Assembly: GCA_038138625.1 (NCBI GenBank)
Contig: JAYQEA010000004.1
Location: 1-64,000, forward strand
DNA: 64,000 nucleotides
Origin: JAQXDR01 sp038138625
Lineage (GTDB): Bacteria > Pseudomonadota > Alphaproteobacteria > Rhodobacterales > Rhodobacteraceae
Direction of reading: 5' to 3'
The notes below the pieces were generated by a model. It worked only from the letters and a program-made list of their open reading frames with translations, made no database searches and was not told the origin of the DNA. Within the stretch, counting starts at the first letter, position 1, and every line of letters begins with the position of its first letter. Below are positions 43,976-53,300 of the stretch, piece after piece. The translations under genes were made by a program, and so were the position numbers.

Positions 43976-44668
43976 CTAGCGCGCAACAGGACGCACCAAA
44001 TCAATCAGTTGGCCTGATGCATCTTCTGCTGCTGCCCCGGCTGCGGCTTCTTTCGAAATATCCCGTATTTCGATATCAAGTTCCGCAATTGCAATGGATT
44101 TGTCATCATCGTCAGCCTCGCGCAGGGTCCGTTCGGTGACGCCCGGTATTTCTGCAAAAGCCTGCATCAATGTTTTAGGGAACCAAGTTCTTGGAAGTGT
44201 CTCAAGCCCTTCCTGTTCACGCAGAACCGAAGAGATAGACAGCGCACACTGCGCCGGCTGCACGGGGCCTATCTCGCGAATTTGATCAAAAATGGTTTCC
44301 GCCATGTCAGCGGATATATCAAGTTCTTGGATCACGACGTAATAGGTGTTGCGCGCGTGGGCCCGCGCATACACATCAGCAATACGCGGTGAAAAGCCGT
44401 ACAACACATCGCGACGTTCGGGCATACGAGGATGGTTTACTGATCCTGCTGGATCAAAAACCACACGCTGCGACGCGTTTAGCATCATCGACGAATGCGC
44501 GCCCGCACCCGTTTCTGTGCTGATCATTGTATAAAGCGTGATCCGCTTTGGGCCATTATGCCTGTAAGCATAGCGGGCGATTTCCTCGTCAGAGGCATTT
44601 ATTTCTTTGACACTGCATCCAGCTGTAGCCAGACAAGCAGCCCCAGCAAGGAAAACCCGGCGGTGCAT
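43976..44668 (-). CDS. lipoprotein of unknown function, possible permuted papain-like hydrolase
   Basis: Protein of 230 residues starting MHRRVFLAGAACLATAGC: a lipoprotein signal with lipobox and acylated cysteine C18, so it is probably anchored in the envelope. The mature part carries H58 in GAGAHSSMML, followed by VVFDPAG, and C141 in PAQCALSIS. That His-before-Cys order and spacing resemble circularly permuted NlpC/P60 (YiiX-like) cysteine hydrolases, which act on cell-wall peptides or lipids. This is inference from pattern only. The gene ends near the leuC terminator and starts 15 bases after the CoxIV-like gene, so the two may be co-transcribed. Confidence 0.75.
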   Translation of the reverse strand: MHRRVFLAGAACLATAGCSVKEINASDEEIARYAYRHNGPKRITLYTMISTETGAGAHSSMMLNASQRVVFDPAGSVNHPRMPERRDVLYGFSPRIADVYARAHARNTYYVVIQELDISADMAETIFDQIREIGPVQPAQCALSISSVLREQEGLETLPRTWFPKTLMQAFAEIPGVTERTLREADDDDKSIAIAELDIEIRDISKEAAAGAAAEDASGQLIDLVRPVAR

Positions 44669-44683
44669 GATCTAAATTTGGGC

Positions 44684-44821
44684 TTAAGTGCGGAACAATG
44701 CGAGCAAGACCGCAATTACCATCACTACGACTGTCGTCTTGATCACCCAATCAATAAAACCCGCAAAGGTTTTCTCTTGAACATCGGTGTTCATCGAACC
44801 GTGCTTATGTTCACTTGCCAT
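44684..44821 (-). CDS. aa3-type cytochrome c oxidase subunit IV
   Basis: A 45-residue protein read from ATG at 44819-44821: MASEHKHGSMNTDVQEKTFA, then a single membrane helix at about residues 24-43 (DWVIKTTVVVMVIAVLLALF). The N-terminal HKHGSM and EKTFxGFxxW pattern is diagnostic of the small bacterial aa3 oxidase subunit IV found in Rhodobacterales and relatives. It associates with the cytochrome oxidase complex in the inner membrane. No other oxidase genes lie in the window. Confidence 0.88.
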   Translation of the reverse strand: MASEHKHGSMNTDVQEKTFAGFIDWVIKTTVVVMVIAVLLALFRT

Positions 44822-44911
44822 AGATCTTGTCCTGCTATTTCGTTTTTTAAAGATGCTGTGACAGCCCTATACGCTTTTTTTATCCTTGTCAGCCCACTGC
44901 CACAATGTGTC

Positions 44912-45958
44912 TCAATGATCACCATGAAATACCTTGGCCTTAAAAATCCAGGCACCATCCGCGCGTTCAGTCCGCTCAACAGCATCAGTCAGATAAAGAT
45001 GGTTCAGATGCGCAATCGCTTCGACTAGGGCAAGGCCATATTCTCCCTCTCCAATCGTCCGCTTGAAAAGCGGTGAAAAGCAATCTCCTGCCGCTTTGGG
45101 AGTTTGCAGATAGCCTAACAAACGCGCCAAACCCTGATGATGGTTATCAATCAAATTATGCATACGCAAAGGAAGACCGGTAAAGGGCAATTTATGGCCC
45201 CCCAGCGCCAAATGATCCTCGCGTACCAACAGGGCCAGACGCTCGCATGCCTCGATCCAGTCTCCAATCGGATCCGCCATAGGTTCGGTCGCGTACACTC
45301 CGATATTGGGACTTATAGTCGGTAAAATCTGGTCACCAGAAAAAACAAGATTGTCAGACCTACTCCATAATGTGGCGTGTTCCGGCGCGTGACCGTTGCC
45401 AATATGCACGTCCCAATCGCGCCCTCCCAAGGTCAATCTGTCACCCTGTTGTATGCGGGTAAAACCCAAAGGCATCGGGGCCACAACGTCAGCGAAATTA
45501 AAGGGGCGTTCTGCCGCTCGCGCTGCCAATAAATCGGCCCGCATACCCGCCCGACGATAGTGTAAAAGCGTTTCCACGGGCAGAGTGCTTTGCTCGTCCA
45601 GCATCAGCATCCGCGCAAAAAGCCATGCTGTGCGCGTCATAAGCAATTCAGCATCATGATTTTTTTGAAACCAACCCGCCAGCCCAACATGATCCGGATG
45701 GTGGTGTGTGACCAGAACCCGCCGTATGGGTTTGCCAGCCAACGGACCATCTAAAAGTGTAGACCAGATATCCCGTGTTTTGCGCGAATCAAAACCGGTG
45801 TCTATGATCGTCCAACCGTCGTCGTCCGCCAGAGCATAGACATTCACATGGTCCAGCTTCATTGGCAAAGGCAGGCGCATCCACAATACACCATCCGCAA
45901 TCTGGGTTGCAGAACCTGATGCGGGCGGCTCAGTCCAAGGATACGCCAGCCCCTGCAT
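44912..45958 (-). CDS. MBL-fold metallo-hydrolase
   Basis: Protein of 348 residues with the metallo-beta-lactamase fold. The zinc motif THHHPDHVG lies at about residues 83-91, then GHAPEH and the Asp in FSGDQI. The C-terminal extension of about 100 residues is helical. Fold members include glyoxalase II-like thioesterases and lactonases. It begins two bases after the acyl-CoA dehydrogenase stop, so both are in one operon. A role in acyl-thioester or lactone hydrolysis next to that enzyme is inferred. Confidence 0.87.
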   Translation of the reverse strand: MQGLAYPWTEPPASGSATQIADGVLWMRLPLPMKLDHVNVYALADDDGWTIIDTGFDSRKTRDIWSTLLDGPLAGKPIRRVLVTHHHPDHVGLAGWFQKNHDAELLMTRTAWLFARMLMLDEQSTLPVETLLHYRRAGMRADLLAARAAERPFNFADVVAPMPLGFTRIQQGDRLTLGGRDWDVHIGNGHAPEHATLWSRSDNLVFSGDQILPTISPNIGVYATEPMADPIGDWIEACERLALLVREDHLALGGHKLPFTGLPLRMHNLIDNHHQGLARLLGYLQTPKAAGDCFSPLFKRTIGEGEYGLALVEAIAHLNHLYLTDAVERTERADGAWIFKAKVFHGDH

Positions 45959-45960
45959 GT

Positions 45961-47682
45961 TTATGCCACAAGATCGTCAGGTGACAACGCAAACAGACCA
46001 CCACTGCCTGCCCGCGCCTGAACAAGCAGACCACTGTGTTCCGGCAAGAGCCGCGTGATGTAGAAGTGTGCAAGACGCTCTTGCGCTTGTCCGGGCGCTG
46101 CCAAGGCTGCACGCAGATGGAAGTATCCTCCCAGCACTCTGGCAAAACCACGCTGATACGCAACCGACCCGGCAAACCGATCGGTCATATCCCGGGCCAC
46201 CATCCATTCGGTGGCTTCTCGCAGGGTCTCTGAAGCCTGCCAGACATGTTCGGCCAATTCAGGCAAGCTGCTGCGTGCTGTTTCAGCGCAGGCTTCGATT
46301 TCATCCAGTAACGCAAAGGCAGCCTCACCACCATCCATCATTTTGCGACCCACAAGATCCATAGACTGGATCCCGTTAGTGCCTTCGTAGATCGCGGTAA
46401 CCCGAACGTCCCTGAAATACTGGGCCGCGCCCGTTTCTTCGACAAAGCCCATACCACCATGGACCTGAATGCCCAGATTTGCCACATCGATACCCGTTTC
46501 GGTGCCAAAGCTTTTGGCAATGGGTGTTAGCAATGCGCCGCGCGCCTGCCACGCCGGATCACCTGTCGCATGTCCCATATCAAGCGCAACAGCGCAGGCC
46601 AGTGCAATTGCACGGGCGGCTGTTATATCCGCCCGCATGCTGGCAAGCATCCGGCGCACATCGGCATGATCAATGATCGTGCCCGTTCCCCCTGCAACAC
46701 CTGTGCGGCCTTGTTTGCGATCCTGTGCGTAGGCAAGCGCATGCTGGTAGGCTCCTTCGGCAACACCGATGCCTTGGATCCCGACACCCAGACGCGCGTT
46801 ATTCATCATGGTGAACATGCACCGCATTCCGTCATTGGGTTCACCCACAAGCCAACCGCGTGCGCCCGAGAACTCCATCACAGCGGTGGGCGAGCCATGC
46901 AATCCCATCTTATGCTCGAGGCTCACAACCCGCAGATCATTTGCCGGGCCAAGGTTTCCGTTCTCGTCTGGAATGTATTTCGGTACCAAAAAAAGGCTTA
47001 TTCCTTTCGTCCCGGGCACACTATCCGGCAGCCGTGCGAGCACCAGATGGCAGACATTGCTGGTAAAGTCGTTATCACCCCAACTGATATAGATCTTTTG
47101 ACCTGTTACGGCATAACTGCCATCGCCGTTGGGTTCAGCCTTGCTGCGCAACGCACCAACATCACTGCCTGCCTGTGGTTCAGTCAGGTTCATTGTACCG
47201 GACCATTCCCCACTTACCAGTTTGGGCAGATAAATTTCCTGCAACGCGGGTGAGGCATGGTTTTCAAGAGCCTCAATTTGTCCTTGGGTCATCAAGGGAT
47301 TCAGCTGCAACGACAGGCAGGCACTGCTCATCATATCGTTGACCGTTGACGCGACAGTTTGCGGCAACGCCATTCCCCCCTGAGCCTCGGATGCTGTGAT
47401 CCCGACCCAACCCCCTTCGGCGACGGCCTTGTAGCCATCGGCATAGCCCGGTGATGTGCGCACAACCCCATTCTCAAGGGTTGCAGGACTAGTGTCGCCA
47501 CTTCGCTGAAGCGGGGACAACACCTCTTCACACATCTTCCCAGCTTCGCTGAGAATAGCATCTACAGTATCAAAGCTGGCATCCGCAAAACGTTCTGTTC
47601 CAGCAACGTGACTGTAATCTACGACGTGTTCCAACAAAAAACGCATTTCAGCGACAGGGGCGCGATAGGGCATTTGGGACAT
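45961..47682 (-). CDS. acyl-CoA dehydrogenase, DmdC-like
   Basis: Protein of 573 residues, longer than ordinary acyl-CoA dehydrogenases and of the length of DmdC (3-methylmercaptopropionyl-CoA dehydrogenase) and its paralogues. Domain order: an N-terminal extension (MPYRAPVAEMRFLLEHV), the three-part FAD fold with MNLTEPQAGSDVG and the catalytic glutamate in YEGTNGIQ, and a C-terminal helical domain. DmdC acts in DMSP demethylation, common in marine Roseobacters, but paralogues act on other acyl-CoAs. No dmdA, B or D lies here, so the substrate is open. Co-transcribed with the MBL hydrolase. Confidence 0.88.
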   Translation of the reverse strand: MSQMPYRAPVAEMRFLLEHVVDYSHVAGTERFADASFDTVDAILSEAGKMCEEVLSPLQRSGDTSPATLENGVVRTSPGYADGYKAVAEGGWVGITASEAQGGMALPQTVASTVNDMMSSACLSLQLNPLMTQGQIEALENHASPALQEIYLPKLVSGEWSGTMNLTEPQAGSDVGALRSKAEPNGDGSYAVTGQKIYISWGDNDFTSNVCHLVLARLPDSVPGTKGISLFLVPKYIPDENGNLGPANDLRVVSLEHKMGLHGSPTAVMEFSGARGWLVGEPNDGMRCMFTMMNNARLGVGIQGIGVAEGAYQHALAYAQDRKQGRTGVAGGTGTIIDHADVRRMLASMRADITAARAIALACAVALDMGHATGDPAWQARGALLTPIAKSFGTETGIDVANLGIQVHGGMGFVEETGAAQYFRDVRVTAIYEGTNGIQSMDLVGRKMMDGGEAAFALLDEIEACAETARSSLPELAEHVWQASETLREATEWMVARDMTDRFAGSVAYQRGFARVLGGYFHLRAALAAPGQAQERLAHFYITRLLPEHSGLLVQARAGSGGLFALSPDDLVA

Positions 47683-47814
47683 CCTTCGAATGGCGTGGCA
47701 TCCTGCGACTGGGCGAGGTAATGAATATCACCATGACCCAAGCGGTCTAGCTGAATATAGAACATCCGGCGGTTGGGACGTCTACCGAAACGCGGCGTCA
47801 CGAAAGGGGCCCTG

Positions 47815-48756
47815 ATGCAGACGCGCATGTTAACAAACTGTTCAAAAGACGTGGCCACAGCCGCACACATCCTGTGCTCTGGTGGTCTGGTGGCACTTCC
47901 AACCGAAACAGTCTATGGGCTGGGTGCCGATGCAAGCAGTTCCAGCGCAGTTGCATCGATTTACGCGGCCAAAGAACGGCCAAGCTTCAATCCCCTGATC
48001 GTCCATGTACATGATATACCGGCAGCAAAACGTTTGGTGCACTGGTCTGAAACGGCCGAACGGATTGCCCAGGCGTGTTGGCCCGGACCATTGACCTTGG
48101 TGTTACCTTTACGCGATGATGCGCCGATCAGCCGTCTGGCTACAGCCGGGTTGGATACATTGGCCGTGCGGATCCCAGCACATCCGGTGACCCGCGCCGT
48201 TTTAACCTGTGCGGATGTACCTGTTGCAGCCCCATCTGCAAACCCGTCTGGCCAAATCAGCCCGACCCGCGCAGCGCATGTGTTGCAGGGACTGGGAGGG
48301 CGCATTGATGCCATTATGGATGGCGGCCCGTGTCCTGTTGGGATCGAAAGTACGATCCTGGGTCTTATGGATTCCCCACAACTTCTTCGACCGGGTGGCA
48401 TTACCGAGGAAAAACTGGCCACCTATCTGGGCCACCCTCTGGCTCATAGATCCGAGAACGATGTCATAACAGCTGCGGGGCAAATGCAATCTCATTATGC
48501 ACCAAACGCTTCTGTCCGCCTAAATGCGGTATCCTTTGCCCTGAACGAAGCTCGCCTCGGCTTTGGACAGGTAGACTGTGACATGAATTTGTCTCGGAAC
48601 GCTGACCTGTCAGAAGCCGCATCAAACTTGTTTGATCACCTGCATGAATTGGATACGCTTGGGTATGACCGGATTGCGGTTTCTCCCATTCCCGATACTG
48701 GTCTGGGTGTGGCCATCAACGACAGATTGCAACGTGCCGCTGCTCCACGCGATTGA
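47815..48756 (+). CDS. tsaC: L-threonylcarbamoyladenylate synthase
   Basis: Protein of 313 residues of the Sua5/YrdC family, which makes threonylcarbamoyl-AMP from threonine, bicarbonate and ATP for the t6A37 modification of tRNAs. The YrdC domain shows PTETVYGLGADA, KERPSFNPL and SANPSGQISPT. The region after about residue 215 is the C-terminal Sua5 domain, linked through SHYAPNA. The ATG at 47815 (MQTRMLTNCS) has AAAGGGG upstream; an earlier in-frame ATG at 47773 is not preferred. Confidence 0.93.
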   Translation: MQTRMLTNCSKDVATAAHILCSGGLVALPTETVYGLGADASSSSAVASIYAAKERPSFNPLIVHVHDIPAAKRLVHWSETAERIAQACWPGPLTLVLPLRDDAPISRLATAGLDTLAVRIPAHPVTRAVLTCADVPVAAPSANPSGQISPTRAAHVLQGLGGRIDAIMDGGPCPVGIESTILGLMDSPQLLRPGGITEEKLATYLGHPLAHRSENDVITAAGQMQSHYAPNASVRLNAVSFALNEARLGFGQVDCDMNLSRNADLSEAASNLFDHLHELDTLGYDRIAVSPIPDTGLGVAINDRLQRAAAPRD

Positions 48757-48800
48757 TCCTTAAATCTGTCAATAAAGATATTTTTCAAAAGCTGGAGCGA

Positions 48801-49379
48801 CTAGGCATGACCCGCCTGGGACGACAAAAGAAGGGGGTTTATTCCCAAAGACGCCATGGCCTTATCCCATTTTTCCAGATCAGGCGCATCGAAAACAAGG
48901 TCTTGCGTCGCGTCGCATGTCAACCATGCGTTGCGCGCGATTTCACTTTCTAGCTGGCCCGCTCCCCATCCGGAATATCCAAGGGCAATCAGGCTCTTGG
49001 AGGGGCCGCTGCCAGCACCAATAGATTCCAGAATATCCAATGTTGCAGTCATCCGAAAGCCTGTTTTCACCTGTACGGTGTTTACCGCAGACCTGTAATC
49101 TGCAGAATGCAGGACAAATCCTCGACCGGCCTCGACAGGGCCACCAATATATGCGCTCTGTTCACCTAAATTGATATTCACGCTTATATCCAACTGCTTC
49201 ATCAGCTTTTTCAAATTTACCTGATCGGTCGGTTTATTGACAATCAACCCCATGGCACCATCAGAGGAATGTGCACACAGATAGATCACACTCCGGTCAA
49301 AACGCGGGTCACCCATGCCGGGCATGGCGATCAGTATCTTACCAGTCAAATCGGTTGGGGTTTCAAGCGTGGTAGTCAT
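48801..49379 (-). CDS. YqgE/AlgH family protein
   Basis: Protein of 192 residues of the conserved UPF0301/DUF179 family, with the N-terminal block LTGKILIAMPGMGDPRFDRS and GLIVNKPT, and YIGGPVE in the middle. The biochemical role is not settled. Divergent from the DsbD-N-like gene, with 126 bases between starts. It converges on tsaC. Confidence 0.9.
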   Translation of the reverse strand: MTTTLETPTDLTGKILIAMPGMGDPRFDRSVIYLCAHSSDGAMGLIVNKPTDQVNLKKLMKQLDISVNINLGEQSAYIGGPVEAGRGFVLHSADYRSAVNTVQVKTGFRMTATLDILESIGAGSGPSKSLIALGYSGWGAGQLESEIARNAWLTCDATQDLVFDAPDLEKWDKAMASLGINPLLLSSQAGHA

Positions 49380-49505
49380 TTAGGCCCTTCGCGTGCGATT
49401 TTCTTATACAACGATGGTGTGCGCGATACAAATGAACAAGTCCCTTACGCCGGAGTCGCACAATCGTGACTTGGCATTGCTACAAAATCCCGCCATTTTC
49501 ACGAT

Positions 49506-50294
49506 ATGATATCACGTCTCGCCTCTTTCCTTGTCGCCCTTGTTATTTCTGTGCCCGCGAGCGCGCAGCAACAGCACATATCTGCCGATATTCTCACCGG
49601 ATGGCGGACGAGCAGCGACAATCACATCGCAGCAATCGTTTTAACCATGACGCCCGGCTGGCATACTTATTGGCGCGCGCCCGGCGATGCGGGAGTGCCA
49701 CCCGTCATGGACTGGTCACAATCTCGCAATCTGTCCTCCGTTGATGTGCTTTGGCCCACGCCTTCAGTGTATTGGACAGATGGCTTTCGGTCGATCGTCT
49801 ATAACGATAAAGTCATCCTGCCCCTCGTGATCAGTCCAAAATCTGAGGGAGATATTCGCTTGGTCGGCTCTCTCCAGCTTGGCGTATGCAAGGATATCTG
49901 CATACCGGCCCGCCTTGAGGTGAACGCCCACCTGCTCAAAGACGCCGTACGCATAGACAGCAAAATCGCGGCTGCCATGGCCGATCAGCCCTATAGCGCA
50001 GCAGAAGGCAATGTGTCGAAGGTGTCGTGTCAGATCCTGCCCGATCCAAGGGGCCTGAGGCTGATAACAAGCTTGGAATTACCACGCATCGGTCAGACAG
50101 AAGACGTCGTTGTAGAAACCAATAATCCCAAGATCTGGGTGGCTGCACCAAAAACACAGCGAACCGACAACCATTTAAAAATCGAAACGCACATGATCCA
50201 TGTTGACGGGTCAAACATTCTGCTGGAGCGTTCCGGTTTACGTTTCACAGTTCTCGGCGACACGCACGCCATTGATATTCAAGGCTGCGGCTAA
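49506..50294 (+). CDS. DsbD N-terminal domain-like periplasmic protein
   Basis: Protein of 262 residues with a Sec signal (MISRLASFLVALVISVPASA, cleavage after ASA). The mature part matches the thiol:disulfide interchange DsbD/ScsB N-terminal domain: GWHTYWRAPGDAG, and the redox cysteine pair in GVCKDICIPA. Unlike full DsbD it has no membrane or thioredoxin domain, so it would need a partner such as CcdA to receive electrons. Role in periplasmic thiol redox is inferred. Confidence 0.82.
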   Translation: MISRLASFLVALVISVPASAQQQHISADILTGWRTSSDNHIAAIVLTMTPGWHTYWRAPGDAGVPPVMDWSQSRNLSSVDVLWPTPSVYWTDGFRSIVYNDKVILPLVISPKSEGDIRLVGSLQLGVCKDICIPARLEVNAHLLKDAVRIDSKIAAAMADQPYSAAEGNVSKVSCQILPDPRGLRLITSLELPRIGQTEDVVVETNNPKIWVAAPKTQRTDNHLKIETHMIHVDGSNILLERSGLRFTVLGDTHAIDIQGCG

Positions 50295-50310
50295 TCTCAA
50301 ACGTTAGACG

Positions 50311-53300
50311 TCATTTTTCTTCTTTGGGTGCCGGACGCGGGCGGGCCAGCCGCCCAACGGGTTGAATGGCATCACCTGACGGTCCCATGAACGCTGAAAA
50401 TGTGTCGGTCATGGACAAACTAACCGGGTTTGTGGCAGCCGAAGCCTGAGGCTCAACAGGTTCGGTTGGTGCAGGAGCCGGCTCTTGAGGCGCGACTTCG
50501 GGAGGGATGTCTTCGCCCATCTCCAAAGCCAGCTCAAGCATCTCCGGAGAGAGTTTGGGATTGACCTGCGCAGTGGCTTTCGTCGATTGCGCCGCCTTTG
50601 GCAGAGATGAGTGTCGCGTGGCTGAGGTGTCCTCCGCAGCCGCTGTTTGCGTCTGGGTCTGCGCATCCACGCTTTGCGCCGGGGTCGCAGCATCCTTAAT
50701 GGTCTCAGGCGGCAGCAGGCGGGCTGCTTTCAGACGTTCTGCTATAGGCGTACGGCGCACCTCTGCATCTGATACCAATTCGGCAGCGGGCTCAGCCGGA
50801 TCTGGTTCGTTTTCCATGATTTGTGGCTGGGGGTCTGCCGTTTCAGTATGCACCTGATCTGATGCGGCCTCTGGCTGCGCTATATCTTTGGGCGCCAAGG
50901 ATTCAGCCTCTTGCAGCGCTTGCCCCAAAGACACTGGCTCTGCCTGATCCTCGGGCTCTTGATTTACTGGAAGCGCGTCATCCAGGCCGGTGTCCTGATC
51001 GGCGGTGATCGGCGGCTGTGGGGATATCTGTGATTTCAAAGCCTCTTGCGAGGCTTCATCAGTCTTAGCCGGTGGTTTCTGGTTGTCGATCACAGCGTCG
51101 CTGGCTGCAGCATCTTCTGACGGCAGGGCGTCGTCAGACGGCGTAATAGCGGGTGCGGGGGGTTGTGCCGGTGACGCAACCTTTGCCGGTGCAGTGGGCG
51201 CGTCGTCGTCCAACGGTGGTCTGTTAAATTTTGGCGTGGCCCCACGTTTTCCGGAAAAGAATGAGACGCTGCCTTTTTTGTGCCGCGTCTCATGACGCCT
51301 TGCATCCGTATCAATCGAGGGCGCGGCTTTAGAAGATGTAGGAATTGGATTTTCCTGCGCGGTGACAGTGTCCTCTTGTAATGTATTTGGCATCACGGCA
51401 TCTGAAGGGACCTGATGGCTGGGCGGCTGCAAGGCCGACGCAGAGTCTGGAATGGTGTCTTGCGCGGTGTCCAAAGGCACATCCGACGGATCATCCCGGG
51501 TAGCAGGCTGGTGTTGTTTTGTCTGTGCCGGCAGGGGCGATGATATATTCAATTGCGGCGCGTCGCTATCGGTTGGAAGCCTGTCGATACGCTCTGCTGC
51601 GTCCAGAACAGCCCGATCCGCTATGCCTCCGGCAAGGGCGTCCCCGATTGCCTTTTCCAAGGGGCTTTGCGCGGGTGCACCATAGCTCCGGCGAATATCA
51701 TCCTGTGGCATCGGCGACGTTGGTTGTTGGGCAGTGACTTGCCCCTGCTCGACCACAACGGCATCTATTGGGGCTGCAGCGTCGTCGAGGGCCAGCCCAT
51801 GACCGCCTGATTGTTCATCCATGAGCCATGCCGTCCCTTGTTCGCGCTCCAACTCTCCCATCGTGACCTCATCGCCAGGACCCGGCGCGGGCGTTCTCCA
51901 TGCTTGGATCGCAGATACCAGCCACCCCAACCCCATATATCGATGGGACGGCTGGCCATTTCTTGTTTCAGAAGACGGCGCTGAAACAACGCTTTGACCT
52001 TGGCGCACATCCGCACCACGCAATGTGCGCAGAGACGGCGCATTTGCCCCAGCAGATGAAGCGGGTGTTATGTCGATTTTAGGAGGCTGGGTCATGTCGG
52101 GCTCCGACAGTGAAGGCACAGACAAATCCTCTGATACCACAGGTTCAGAAACGGATTGCGCATGCAAAGAAGGATCGGGATCTTCTGCGACGTTCAGGTC
52201 CAGAACATCGGCGTTGACAGGTTCAGCGTCTTGCGGGAGCGAGCCGGTCGCCTGTTTGACCAAGAGCCTGCCATCAAGAGTGTCCCCGGATATTGGAGTG
52301 TCAAAGGCTGCTGTCCCCGCTGGGTCAGGCATCGACGGCATACGCCGTGATGTATCAACAGGTTCTTTTGGACCGCGGTTCAACAGGCCACCCAATCTGG
52401 TTCCAGCGCGGCCCACAGCTCTGGAGAATCCTCCCTGCTGCGCGGTCGATACGTCCAACATGGGTGCGTCCGACTGTCCTGCCATAGCGGCCAAGGGGGC
52501 TGGCGCCGTCGTAAGGGCGCGGCCCATTGGCCGAGGCGCGCCAGAGCTGTCAAGCGGTGGCAATTTACCTTTGGCTCCAATCGACACAAGCCACACAATA
52601 TTGGCAATCAACAGGCCTGCTAAAATAACCAGTAAGCCACGGAAATAGGCCGAGATTGCAGCAAATTCAGGGGATACGCCGTCATTCATCATGAAAGCTA
52701 TCCATGGATGGGCCTCACCCCAAAAAATCGCATGTCCAATCGTCGGGCCAAGCCAGATAAACATCGCGGCCAACGCCCAAGACGACATCAGTCGCACCCC
52801 ACGCTGACGGAACCTCAAATTCACCAAGGACTGGCGCATAAGCTGCGATACATCAGCCTGAATAGCCATCAATGCCGGTATGACAAGCAGCACCAGCAGC
52901 ATTCCAAATCCAAGACCAAACACCAGCGTGATCACCGTGGGCTTGAGAAATTGCGCATCGCTGGATGTCTCGAACAAGAGCGGGCTCAATCCCAGCACGG
53001 TGGTCAATGTCGTCAGCAAAACGGCCCGTAAACGATCTGATGCGCCATCTATGATCGATGGAATGATCCCGCGGTCCTTGGTGTAACCATCAATCTGGGT
53101 CACCAAAACAATGCTGTCATTGATGATGATACCGGTCATACCCAACAAGCCCACAACACTGAACATGCTCAGCGCCTGACCCATCGCCCAATGTCCAAAC
53201 AAGGCACCAACCAAACCGAACGGAATGACCGACATCACCACAAGTGGTCGCGTCCAAGAGGCAAAGACCCAAGATAAGGTCAAAAATATCCCAGCAAGAA

